A stretch of 64,000 nt of DNA from Corinectria fuckeliana (Eukaryota > Ascomycota > Sordariomycetes > Hypocreales > Nectriaceae). Location of the stretch: positions 1 to 64,000 of the forward strand of contig WPDH01000180.1 in assembly GCA_019137255.1 (NCBI GenBank), given 5' to 3'. Every line of letters begins with the position of its first letter. Position 1 is the stretch's first letter. The notes beneath the pieces are model-generated. The model was not told the origin of the DNA. It was given only the letters and a program-made list of their open reading frames with translations, and did no database searches. The position numbers were made by a program, and so were the translations under genes. This document shows, one piece after another, positions 12,249-22,337 of this stretch.

Positions 12249-14762
12249 ATGTGGTCCACACATGACTTGGCATGCGCGCACTGCCGAGCCCGGAAGATCC
12301 GCTGTGGAAGAGAGCGGCCGCAATGCGAGAGTTGCAAGCGAGACGGCGTCGAATGTCGATACTCGTCACCAGGGAAGCGAATCAACCATGTCAAGCTCTT
12401 GTAAGTCGAGCTCGCATATGAACCCCAGTCACCCCCCNNCCGTCCCCCCCCCCCCCCCAAAAAAAAAGGCTGCACAGAGGGCTCATGAAACGTATTTTGT
12501 TTCAGATGCCAAAACTTCGAGGCGCTTGAAGACCAGTTGAACAACATCCAAGGAGACCTTTCGGCCTTGACGTTACTCGTAAAGAGCGGGGGCGCAGGAA
12601 GGTTGCTGCCCGCCCAAGGCGACGAGTGGGTTCTAGAAGACTCGACACCGGGAGATACATCAGCGGGTACCCGAAAGGATCGACACATAGTACGGAACGA
12701 AGCCTACTCGATCGACAGGTACCATGGGCCGTGCTCCCTATATACTCTATGCAAGGAGTTCCACGATGATCAAGTCTTCCAGGCTCCAGCCCCCGGCATG
12801 TCAAACGAGAACAATGTCGCGATCCAGGTGCTGCTCGACCAGATGTGTGTCGACGCCAGCAAGGAGGAGCACATGGACATCCCGTCGGAACACTCTGGTA
12901 TATGCCTCCCGCCCCGCCAGTTCCTCAACATTGTCATTGGCCAATTCTTCAAGAACGTAGACTACGCAACGGACCTCTTTGTGCGGTCAAACTTCCAGAC
13001 GCAGCTCGACCGGGTCTATGGGCGTCCACTCAGCCCGACGGATGAGGCGTGGGCTGTGTGCTTCAACGTCATCGTTTTGCTCGCCATCGGCAAGGATCAG
13101 ACGACCCAGAGCAACAGCCCGTTTATTCAGCCGTTCCTGCAGACTCTGAAGATGACGGTGAATAATCCTCGGGTGTTCCTAGCCCCGAGACTCGTCAATG
13201 TCCAGGCGTTGGCTTTGCTGGTAAGGCTCTCTGAATGCATTTGTCTCTCCCCGCGTGTCAAAAGCAGTCCTGACTGACCATGACAGAGTCACATCGCCGA
13301 GCAATACAGCCCTCCAGGATTTGCCGATGTCGTTTTTGCGCAGGCGTGTCTGTTGGCTCGCACAATGGGACTTCACCAGCCCCGCGCTTCATCCAACAGC
13401 CTGATCCCTGAAGAATCCGTCGAGAAGCAGAAGGTTTTCCGGTCGCTGTACATCAGAGACAAAAACTTTGCGATATGCCGGGGGTCGTCCTCCTGGCTTC
13501 CGACATTCGACTCCAGCGTCTCTCTACTCTCCGATCAAGCAGACGGAGACGAGATGAAGTACACCCCTAGGGTCGAGCTGGCCCGCATCCAAGACGATAT
13601 TTATCGTCATTTTCATTCTGCCGAGGCTCCGGCCTTGCCGCCATCCAAGCACTCTCACTTGCTCCTGAAGCTGGAGCAGAGACTGGAGCATTGGGCCGCA
13701 ACCCATCAGGTCATCAAGAGGTCGACCTCCTCTGCCGAGTGGGCCAACTTGACCCTATCGTTCTTCGCAACCCGCCTTTGCGTTTGCAGAGGTAGCGAAG
13801 ATCCAAGGCTGTCCCATCTCGCGTACAGGGATGCCAAAGCCAGCTGCGTCCTCCTACTGTTGGCCACGGCGTCGCACCCTGACCCACGCTTGGTTGAAGT
13901 TCTCGAACAACTTCTAGACCGGAAGCTGTCGGGCAGTCCCCTGTCCGTTGAAGACCCCGAAGAAAATGGATATGCCTCCTTCCAGTCTTGGGCCTTCGAT
14001 TGCGGCGAGAATGACGCCGCAGCGGCGTCCGCCCTGCCCCGGCTGACGGCGAGCTTCCCGCTGGCGGCGGTCTTCTTGGTGGCCAAGAACATCGCGATGC
14101 AGCCAATAGCAGCGTCGGATTCCCTAGCTTCCCACGCCGAAGAGGAAATGCGGTTGCTGGAGACACTCCGCGATCGCCTCACACCCGCCACCGACCACGA
14201 CCACGTCGAGAACTTGACACAGAAGCTTAGCCGCACACTGGACACGATTCTGCGTGTCGTCCGCCAGAAACGCTTCCCCGAAGCGGCCGCCACGCCCTCT
14301 ATGATCTTCAACGACCTGTCCAGCCTGCGCTCCAGCGCGTCGTCCGGCTCCCAGAGGGGCAGCAACAGCGGCTCCCGCAAGGACACGCCGCCGGAGCCCG
14401 AGGCCACGTCAACCGTGACGTCGGCCGGCGACGAGATGAATACATCTTCGATGCTACTACCTTTCATGCAGCCGTTCGACTCCCCTCGTAGCTGCTCGCC
14501 ATGGCACGCGGGCGGAAACCCCCCCGCCAGCAGCGGGGTTGTCCTCTCCCCGTGGCCAGGGGCGTACAAGCAGCAGGCGGATTCCGCAGGACGCGTAGGC
14601 AAGCGGCCGAGACTGCCAAGCCAGACGGAGATGTTTGACATGACGGCGGCGTTTGCGGAACATATGCAGGGGCATGGCCAACGACCCGAAGAGGATCCGT
14701 TGTCGATGTTTGACTTTCTCACGGGCGGCAGCGACATTCCAGTGTTTAACGGCGAAGAGTAA
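12249..14762 (+). CDS. Zn2Cys6 fungal transcription factor (likely cluster regulator)
   Basis: Nuclear zinc-cluster DNA-binding regulator, 780 aa. Exons are 12249-12400, 12506-13220 and 13287-14762. The start ATG opens MWSTHDLACAHCRARK. The six cysteines (9, 12, 19, 26, 29, 36) have the canonical C-X2-C-X6-C-X6-C-X2-C-X6-C spacing. A basic linker and a short probable coiled coil (QNFEALEDQLNNIQ) follow. The middle region (about 150-450, including TFDSS and the helix-rich VIKRST part) resembles the fungal-specific regulatory domain. The C-terminus is Ser/Pro rich with an acidic tail. Intron 1 contains a poly-C run with an NN assembly gap but keeps good splice sites. Its location inside the cluster and the CGG-N3-CCG sites in neighbouring promoters suggest it controls the pathway. 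Confidence 0.9.
12438..12439. other. Two-base assembly gap in a poly-C run
   Basis: The NN lies within C-rich sequence in intron 1 of the Zn2Cys6 gene and is followed by a run of A. It does not affect the coding exons. The homopolymer context indicates sequence uncertainty rather than biology. Confidence 0.8.
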
Positions 14763-15046
14763 CGCACAGCTACAAATCATAGTCGGTTTAATCATCCATC
14801 TTTCATTTAGTACGGCCATGCTTGCGACGGGGCGGGGAGCAAGATGGCGTTAGACAGAGGAACGGTCTCACTTTCTTACACAAAGCTCCTACGATACAGG
14901 GCCAACTCAGGACAGGCGTGAAGCTAAATGAGACCATCGCGGTGGTTCAATAAGTTAGATTCTAAAGCAACAAAGAGTACAATGATCCAATTTGATTCAT
15001 CAAGGGGTTCAACAATCTCAGTTCAAAGTAGCGATTCCCTCAGATC

Positions 15047-15740
15047 TCAGTCCCCATTCTCCTTCTTACCCTTTCGCTCTGCCGCAGCTTCATCTTCCAT
15101 CCGCTTGACGTCGTCGTCTTTGAGCGGAATGGTGGCAAACCGCAGGAGGGCGGCTTTGTTATGCTCGGGCGTCAACTCTGTGCCGTTCCCAATCAGCTCC
15201 TCCAGGTACTCAAAGTAGCGGATGAAGAACCCCGGGGTCGCTGTGTTGATGAAGACAGCTTCTTCGTCAAATGGGTTGCTGAACTTGTGCGGGAGCCGGA
15301 TTGGGATGGTCAACATCTCGCCCGCCTTGCAGTCTATGTCTGGACGGCCCGGGGAGTGAAACCGCACAGTGCCCTTCTAGAACGCGCGTCAAGAGCGCAA
15401 GTTAGATCTCGAGCTGGAACGTGGGGGTAATCATGTGAGAACATGCCGTCACATAGAAGCCTTCGTCGTGCATCTCGTGAAAGTGGAATACTGGCCCGTT
15501 GGTATTGGGAGGCAGCAGACTTTCGATGACAGCAAGCCGGTACTGCGTGTTGGACCCGTCCTCGATCGGCCTCCACAAATCTGCTAGTGTTAACCAGCCA
15601 TCAAAGAAGTGTGAAATGGTGGTCGAGATAGTGTCTCAGCACAATGACTTACACTGGCCGAGGCGGCGCCATGGTACCTCGCTGGGCTTGAAGTGGTTGA
15701 TGCTCAAGGTCTTGGCGTAGGTCTCGATTGAGGGATCCAT
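15047..15740 (-). CDS. Single-domain cupin protein
   Basis: Cupin of 184 aa, probably metal-dependent, with a possible oxygenase, isomerase or cyclase role in tailoring. Exons are 15740-15653, 15583-15447 and 15376-15047. The first acceptor could instead be three bases further (15580). Intron 2 uses a GC donor (ACG/GCATGT) and an AG acceptor, with GATCTAAC as branch site. This yields GFYVTKGTVRFH, the normal cupin strand. Motif 1 shows His63, His65 and Glu70 (FHFHEMHDE). Motif 2 is PIRLPHKFSNP. The C-terminus is highly charged. It is divergent from the MDR oxidoreductase over a 1-kb promoter that holds two CGG-N3-CCG elements. Confidence 0.8.
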
Positions 15741-16120
15741 GATGCTAGTCCTTGTTTCGTTTTGTTTTTAGACTAGTAGCTCTCTTCGTTAATTTTCTCT
15801 TCTTAATGTCGACGAGTTGCGGCTTGGTGTGGCTTGGCAGTGGGCGCCGTGAGCCAACTGCGTTCCAGGTTATCGCCCTAGGTGTCTTGGTGTCTTTTGG
15901 TGTCTGTGTTGCCTCGGAGCGGGTCGCGAGTCGTACAAACGGACTTAGCAGTTGAATATTACCGTTTTTGGACACACATCCACATCTCAAGCATCACAAA
16001 CTCAGCCGGACAGGAGCTGATATAAGACAGGTCGGCTCTTATTAATCCCGCTAAATCCGCCTCACAGTGACTTCGTCGCCATCGTATCATTGCCCGCTGA
16101 CTTGCAGGGGCCTCTCCGGC

Positions 16121-16129
16121 CGGCTCCCG
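16121..16129 (+). promoter_or_regulatory. CGG-N3-CCG element (CGGCTCCCG)
   Basis: Identical 9-mer to the element in the P450/monooxygenase promoter and, on the other strand, in the oxidoreductase/OMT-like promoter. A looser copy, GGCTCCCGG, follows near 16145. Confidence 0.55.
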
Positions 16130-16296
16130 AGTGCGTCTGGCCCTGGCTCCCGGCTGCTCTGCCGTCGAGACACGGCAACTATCTACCCGTCCAAGGTACG
16201 TAAGGATATGCTGCCAAGATATGTCGCCAAGATGAGACACGGTGTTCCGGACACACAATGATGGTAGACCCGGCCGCCACTTGACGAGCAAGAGGC

Positions 16297-16305
16297 CGGG
16301 TTCCG
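16297..16305 (+). promoter_or_regulatory. CGG-N3-CCG element (CGGGTTCCG)
   Basis: Identical to the element upstream of the methyltransferase-like gene and, on the other strand, in the oxidoreductase/OMT-like promoter. The binding role is inferred. Confidence 0.55.
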
Positions 16306-16750
16306 TTCAACACTTTCCGCCAGGGACATCCGCAGTCTAGATGCTGAGCATTCCCAGCAAATGTTCGCGTCGAAATTTCCCCAAGCGCGAGTAGCGAGAT
16401 ACGCCATGCGCACCTCGGCATGAAGCGTCTCTTGTCGTTTCCGGCATCTGCTAAGTCCGCTCGCGAGGGCCTATGGCAGCGGCGATTCACTGTGAAGGTA
16501 GGTCGTACGCGGCTTCTCCCTCGCAACCCGTCTCGGACTTTGCAGCAGTTCCTAGAAATCCAGTTAGTCGGCACAGAAGATAATAGAAGGAGCTGACCTG
16601 TCCAAGGCCGCTCCTGTGAATTGTTGGGTTCGGCTGCTGATCTCAAACTCTCAACCCTCGGAAAAATTACTTTCACCTCCACTATCATCGCCATCGCCGC
16701 CATCGCCTTCTTCACCTCGCCACTTTTCATCCTTCTCATCACGAACCGCC

Positions 16751-17866
16751 ATGGCCGATACGATGCTCCAATACCAGGCAACGCAGAAGGGTGGCCCTTT
16801 TGCACTTGCAACCGTGCCCAGGCCCACCCCCGAGCCTACAGATGTGTGCATTCGTATCAAGGCCGTGGCACTCAACCCCCTGGACTGGAAGATGATGTCG
16901 CGCGGTGAGATGGTGCAGGCTTGGCCCGCAACCTTTGGACTTGACGCCGCCGGTGTGGTCGAGCAGGTGGGAAACCTCGTCACGAGCTTCCAGCCGGGTG
17001 ACGAAGTCTTCGCTCTTTGCGGCATCGGCGGCAAGACGGCCGGATTCCAAGAAGTCGTGACGGTGCCCCAGCATTTCGTCGCAAAGAAGCCCCAGTCGAC
17101 CACCTTTGAGGAGGTTGCAGCACTGCCGTAAGTTAGGTTTACCCCCATGGGCTGTATTCACGCCCTCGCAGTGATCTCATTTGTCGATGCGACGTCTTGG
17201 CTAACACGGCTTGGTTGTGTCAGTATTTGCTATCTCACAGCTGCATCGGCCATTCTCTTTGGCCTGCACGTCCCGATCCCTCACATCTCTTCGACGGCAC
17301 CGGGTGAGCCCGCACCCGCACCTCGCAGTGTGCTCGTTCTCGGCGGCGCCTCGGCCGTGGGCGGTGCAGCCATCCAGCTGCTGCGTTCCGCCTTGCCCGA
17401 AGTCGTGATAGTCACGACCGCCTCTCCTAAGCATGCTACACGAATCCTGGGGCTTGGTGCTTCGAAGATTGTTGATCGGAGCTCGCCATCGATCACATCC
17501 GAGATTACTGCAGCGGTTCCCGGGGGGGTTGATGCTATTCTCGACTGTGTTACCGCCGCCGCTGCTGACCACAGCGTCTTTGAGACACTGCGCAGCGACG
17601 GGCCTCGCCTTTACTCGCAGGTCTTTACTGGTCAGAAAGTCACCGTCCCAGAGGGTGTTGAGGCAGTTGTTGTCTTTGGGAGACAGATTTTCGGCGCGCC
17701 CGGAGGGCTTTCCGCCATGGCGGCTCTGGGGAAGCTTGTGGAAGAGCAGAAGTACAAGTTCCCGGTTCCCACCAAGGTTGTTGGGAAGGGCTGGGAGGCC
17801 GTTGGTACAGGACTTCAGCAGTTTGAGGCGGGCGTCAGCGGACAGAAGCTTATTGTTGTGATTTAG
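16751..17866 (+). CDS. MDR-family oxidoreductase (zinc-type ADH-like, ToxD/CipB type)
   Basis: Medium-chain dehydrogenase/reductase of 339 aa, the class that supplies quinone- or enoyl-reductase activities in fungal pathways. Exons are 16751-17127 and 17224-17866, joined as EVAALPICYLTAASAILFGL. The N-terminal GroES-like part (about 1-125) includes AVALNPLDWKMM, DAAGVV and PGDEVFA. The Rossmann part has VLVLGGASAVGGAAIQLL (GxxxVG type NAD(P)H loop) and LGASKIVD. It lacks the structural zinc Cys4 lobe, so it is likely a zinc-independent reductase. Divergent from the cupin. The role as a trans-acting reductase in this pathway is inferred. Confidence 0.85.
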
Positions 17867-18539
17867 ACTGGGTGACTCCGAGCAGAAAATCATGAACATA
17901 CTATCCGGTCCTTGCTCGTGTTGAGGCGATATTCCACTCCGGTACTCGTGCCAGATAATCTATAGTATTGCTTCCAAGACGGTAAGAGTTATCGCGTATC
18001 ACCACTATCCGGATCTGTTAACCACTATAAGATGGCCAGAAATCATAAACCACGAGTTGACTCTAGTCATTCAGTGCAACTGGGAATATAAAGCCTGTCC
18101 GAACTGATTTTTGTTGCCAAGTGAATTTAACGCAATCGTGTTTCGAAATGCAGGTGCGCGTACAACTGGCTCCGAAGCCGAATTCTGGTGATACAGCAGT
18201 TTCTTGCACAACGAATCTAGATGAGAAACAGGCTAGTTTGCATTTTCAAGCCCGCGGTCAGCATACAACATGACTGTGCTTTATCTTTAGCCGCTAGCTA
18301 AAGGCCTCGCTTCAAAAAGCAGACCATTGGACAGAATTTTGCCCGTTCCACGACAGGATACTGTAGTGTCAGCAATCTGCAACCCATACCGAAGACGTAT
18401 GTCGAGTCCTACGAGGTCTTACCACAGTCTCCGGAATTACTGCGCGCTCTAATTGCCTTAAGGAGGAAAAGGCTTTAGCTTGATTAGTGTTCCTGCTCCC
18501 CCCTGTATTGATCCCCACGCGCCGACGCGGGATGCTACT

Positions 18540-18548
18540 CGGCATCCG
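18540..18548 (+). promoter_or_regulatory. CGG-N3-CCG element (CGGCATCCG)
   Basis: Inverted CGG triplets with a 3-bp spacer about 370 bp upstream of the methyltransferase-like gene. It shares the triplets and spacing, but not the spacer, of the other cluster elements. Confidence 0.45.
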
Positions 18549-18697
18549 CCCTCGGGCTTTTCGTCTTTATCTAAGACGGCGTTTTCTCCTCTGTTCACTA
18601 ATGATGCTTTTCTTGTAGCTCCCCGTGCGACGCCACAATGGTCTAGGAGTCTAACGTCATCATCCTGCGTGTCTCGGCCATTGGGGGTGATAGTCTT

Positions 18698-18706
18698 CGG
18701 GTTCCG
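18698..18706 (+). promoter_or_regulatory. CGG-N3-CCG element (CGGGTTCCG)
   Basis: Exact copy of the element in the cupin/MDR promoter, about 210 bp before the methyltransferase-like start codon. Confidence 0.55.
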
Positions 18707-18911
18707 CCATTCGGAATGACCAAAGGAAGGACTTGTACCATGGTTTCTGAGGACTAAGTGGCGCTTTTGTTTCTGAGGACTTGAATGGTATATTAGCTTC
18801 ACAATGGAGTCACAAGACTTGTCGGTACGCTGAGACAATACGGTCCATCTCATCTTAGTTTACCTTGATATCCTCCCGCCGTATTAGTCGAGACCTTGAA
18901 ACACCGTCGCC

Positions 18912-19802
18912 ATGTTTGTCATCCTCCCTCGTTTCCACCTCATCGAGATTGAGGATTATCCCTGGTGCCCCGAATGGCTCCGCGAGTACGCGCACCGCTC
19001 GCTCGCTGCCGTCTGGCGCACCGTCGGCCTCAACCGCAGCACCTCCACGGCCGCCCAGGTTTGCGACGTCATCACGGCCAACCTGCCCGGCCACCCGAGC
19101 GAGTATCACTTCGTTGACGCGTGTGCCGGAGCTGGTGGGCCGACCCCCATCTTCGAGGAGATCCTCAACGAGCGCATGGCCGCCGAGGGCAAGCCGCCCA
19201 TTGACTTCCTGCTGACGGATCTGTATCCCGATCTGGAGGCTTGGAAAGCCATTGTCGCCAAGAGCGATCACATTTCCTACGTTGAAAAACCTGTGGATGC
19301 TACCAAAGCATCGAGGTATGCTGCTAGGGATAAGAAAGAGCTCCGCATCTTCAACATGTGCTTCCATCACTTTGACGACCCTGGTGCTCGCAAGGTTATT
19401 CGAAGTTGCATCGAAGAGGCGGATTCATTCATGTAAGCCCATTCGTCCATTTCACGGCTCTAGTCTAGTGCTTACACACTCAGGATATTCGAAGTGACGC
19501 ATCGAACGCCGTCGTCATTGCTCAACACCACATTCATCATCCTGTCCCCCTTTGTCACCACGTTAACATGGTGGTGGTGGTCTCCCATGCACCTCATCTT
19601 CACGTACCTGATTCCTGTCGTTCCTCTGTTCTTCTTCATCAATGGCTACGTCTCTTGCTTGCGCGCACGCACGCCGTGGGAAATGTTCAAGCTGATGGAG
19701 AAGGAGGGCATCGACACGACAGGGTGGACGTTCTCCGACGGTGAAACGACGGTCTTGCCGCCCTTTGGCAAGATTTACCATTTTATTGGCACCAAGAACT
19801 GA
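18912..19802 (+). CDS. SAM-methyltransferase-like protein with hydrophobic C-terminal segment
   Basis: 279 aa. Exons are 18912-19432 and 19484-19802, joined at SFMIFEVTHRTP. The class I SAM-binding signature is VDACAGAGGPTP (about 68-79), followed by LLTDLYPD, where an acidic residue would contact SAM, and by NMCFHHFDDP. Residues about 187-226 are strongly hydrophobic (WWWWSPMHLIFTYL, VVPLFFFINGY) and could form a membrane hairpin; WTFSDGETTVLPPFGKIYHF closes the domain. I infer a membrane-associated methyltransferase acting on the polyketide or an intermediate. Related proteins are usually annotated only as hypothetical, and no reaction is known to me. Its promoter has two copies of the cluster element, supporting membership. 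Confidence 0.7.
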
Positions 19803-20363
19803 GAGGGGCAGGTGTTTCACGAAAGACTAGAACACGTACTGTCGCATCAAAGCGCTGCCGAATATTAGAGAGGCCGGGTGCATGAGCCGTCGCGTCAGGA
19901 AGCTGTGTGCTGGAGCTATGACATAAGCATTGAGGAGGAGCTATACTGCAGAATAGATACTCTTATATAGAGATACGGTATTGTAGTTTGGTCCAGAACA
20001 TGCCTGAAATTGAAGTGTATCGGAAAATTTGCGAGGTATCTGGCTTAGGGGCATACGCCTAGATTCTCTTGAAAGCGGCAAAAAGACAAAAACGTGATCG
20101 TCCCATAAGTGACCCATGAACATGCGTATAGCGCTTGGGATGAAGATATGTGTTACAAAAATATTGCAGACTAATTGCCCGGCCACCTCTCAGAACAGGT
20201 GAGCATTGGCCTGCTTCGTGTACATGAAGTGAATAGGGGTCGATGGAAAAGGTCCTCATACGATGGATGTTGGCAGGAGTTTGTACATTGACATTATAGG
20301 AGTATAAAAAAAACATATATGAAAAAAACATATTTTGAAGATCTTGAACCAACTCCATCATCA
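19803..20363. other. Convergent 3' spacer, methyltransferase-like / P450
   Basis: 561 bp of moderately AT-rich DNA between two convergent 3' ends, with A- and T-runs near 20300-20335. It probably holds both 3' UTRs. No gene or element recognised. Confidence 0.5.
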
Positions 20364-21989
20364 TCACGCTAACCTTGACGAGAGCCTGCACAACAGCGGT
20401 GGCTTCACCCAGAACCCATAGATCTTTTGCCCATCCAACCAATTCTCACATTCTGGGGCGAGCTCAAGGTCGAACCGCCAGAGGAGTCGCGCAAGCATAA
20501 GACGCATCTCTGCTTTTGCTAGATTCTTTCCCAGGCAGCTTCTTGGTCCCACTGAGAAAGGCTGGAAGCTGGCCTTGACATCCGATTGAACTTGACCATC
20601 CTCAAGCCACCGCTCCGGAAGAAACTGATTTGCGTCGGCAAAGTTCTCCTTGGAGTGATACGTTGACAGATGGTTCACTCCCACGGTGGTTCCACCGGGG
20701 ACAAAGAGCCCATCTATTGTAGCACCCCAATCAGGCACTACTCGGGGCAGAGTGACTGCTACTGGCGGGTATAGTCGCATAGCCTCGTTAAGCACAGCGT
20801 CAAGAAGCGGGATTTGGTCGCCAGCCAGTGCAGAGCAAGTGATATTCTCCTCTTGATCGAATGCTGCTCGAACGCTGTCACGAAGCTGCTGGTAGACATG
20901 CTGATGGGTCAACAACAGAAAGGTTGCCGCTGTCAGTGCTGTCGCTGTGCCGTCTGATCCAGCGATCGCGATGCTGAAAGCGTTGACAACCATTTCCTCT
21001 GGTGACAAGCCCTTGCTGCTGCCGTTAATATCATCAGCCGCAAGCACGTAATGCCAGAAGTCTTTTCGGTCACTGGTTGGACCTCGGGCGATGCGCGCAT
21101 TAACCATTTCTCTTGCGCGGTGAGCATTGGCGAGGCGCGAGTTAGGTGAACCGCTTAAGAAAATCCAATTCCTCAGCCTGCTAATTCCGTAGTATTGGGC
21201 CATTTGGCTCATGATCAGTTCTTTGGAGACTGCTTTGATTGATGCAACAAAGGGATGGGCTTTCCCTGTGTCGACACAAGAGAAGTCTTCCCCAAACGCA
21301 AGTGATCCGATGAGGTCGAATGCTAGTCTACTGGTAAGTAATGTCATCCTTCTCGATTGCCTTCGACTTACTCGTTAAGTGATACCAGTTCGTTAGGTCT
21401 ACTAGTCCCCGGGTACTCTCTACTTCTAGTTGAGCAAGGAGCTTAGTGCAGTATTTCACCAGGACTCCTTCTTGTTCACGAAGAGCCTTTTCGGAGAATG
21501 CATGGGATAAGAGACGACGTTGCCTCGAGTGCGTCATTCGGTCGGCCGTCATGATATCTTCCCAGTCAACGTCGGTCATGGAATGCTAGAATGTTCACCA
21601 CTTACTGGGAACACCAGTCGGCGTCGCGAGAGAAAAGACGGGGTCCTTCCTCATCTCGATAGACTTTTGGCCGTAAATTTTCTTCCAAGCCGTCTCAGAA
21701 CTGTATGAAACCTCGTCCGGGGCGACTCGTACAGTCGTCCCATACTGGCTGTGTAGCTCAACCAGCTTGTGGTTGAGTCTACCCCGGTACTGGTTCCAAC
21801 ACCATGGGAACCTCGTTGCTGCCCATGTCTTTGGGCCAGGGTGGTGACGTAAAGGGTGGAAGAAGATGCTGTAAATAATGCTTGCGAGGACCTTTGGATT
21901 GTGAGCATTGTATGTGTTCCTCAACAGGGATTTGGGCTTACGCAAATGCCACCAAACAGTGGAAGAACTGTCAAGACTACTCTCCACAT
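20364..21989 (-). CDS. Cytochrome P450 monooxygenase
   Basis: Microsomal class II P450 of 492 aa that presumably hydroxylates or couples the aromatic product. Exons are 21989-21942 (16 codons only), 21891-21606, 21557-21372 and 21322-20364. The N-terminal membrane anchor (VVLTVLPLFGGIC/VLASIIYSIFF) is split by the first intron, followed by HPGPKTWAATRFPW. The WYHLTTFDLIGSLAFGEDF segment fixes the third splice pair. The I-helix reads AIAGSDGTATA, the ExxR is in LNEAMRLYPP, the PERF-type motif is PERWLED, and the heme loop FSVGPRSCLG has Cys436. All core motifs are intact. Divergent from the FAD monooxygenase across 348 bp, so the two are probably co-expressed. Confidence 0.92.
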
Positions 21990-22081
21990 ACTGGCAAGCG
22001 CCAACAACTTCGTACTGTTTACGAAGATTGTTAGATTACTACTTCAAGTTGTATAACTCAGCCTTTTTAATTGCTTAGGAT

Positions 22082-22090
22082 CGGTTTCCG
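22082..22090 (+). promoter_or_regulatory. CGG-N3-CCG element (CGGTTTCCG)
   Basis: Inverted triplets with a 3-bp spacer, about 93 bp upstream of the P450 start codon on the opposite strand. Confidence 0.45.
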
Positions 22091-22160
22091 CTCAATGTCG
22101 TGGAGATTAGGCAAGTTTGTCATCTTAGCGACGGGACGCGAAACGGATGCCATCGGAGGT

Positions 22161-22169
22161 CGGCTCCCG
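22161..22169 (+). promoter_or_regulatory. CGG-N3-CCG element (CGGCTCCCG)
   Basis: Lies within TCGGCTCCCGA at 22160-22170, near the centre of the bidirectional promoter. Shares ten consecutive bases with the cupin/MDR element at 16121. Confidence 0.6.
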
Positions 22170-22337
22170 AAAGGGCACCCAAGCCTCTAGGCTCTCGTCA
22201 GCGAAAAGTCCATCAAGGTGGTTTATACATTACATAAAGAAACAAAAAGGGAGAACTGCCCCGGTGTATCTGCAGTCTTTATTACATTGGTGAATCATCT
22301 CATCGCTTACCTCATTGTAAGAAGTACCACAGCCAAA

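Larger units (their letters stand above)
15741..16750. promoter_or_regulatory. Shared divergent promoter, cupin / MDR oxidoreductase
   Basis: 1.01 kb between two divergent start codons. It contains CGGCTCCCG and CGGGTTCCG elements and a pyrimidine-rich leader with repeated ATCGCC just before the MDR start. No convincing gene lies inside; the frames seen are short and lack homology. Confidence 0.6.
17867..18911. promoter_or_regulatory. Upstream region of the methyltransferase-like gene
   Basis: 1.04 kb between two genes on the same strand. The distal part is AT-rich and featureless. The proximal 400 bp carries two CGG-N3-CCG elements, about 370 and 215 bp before the next start codon. No gene is recognised inside. 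Confidence 0.5.
21990..22337. promoter_or_regulatory. Shared divergent promoter, P450 / FAD monooxygenase
   Basis: A compact 348-bp bidirectional promoter with two CGG-N3-CCG elements 79 bp apart. No gene lies inside. Confidence 0.65.

Noticed and set aside
13706..14767. Long open frame (353 codons) antisense to the Zn2Cys6 gene
   Set aside because: Low-complexity Ser/Arg translation without motifs; the plus strand encodes a coherent regulator with splice sites.
21323..21371. Apparent break in the P450 between WYHLT and LAFDLIG
   Set aside because: Using the acceptor ACTAG/CATTC gives WYHLTTFDLIGSLAF, the normal family sequence; no mutation is needed.
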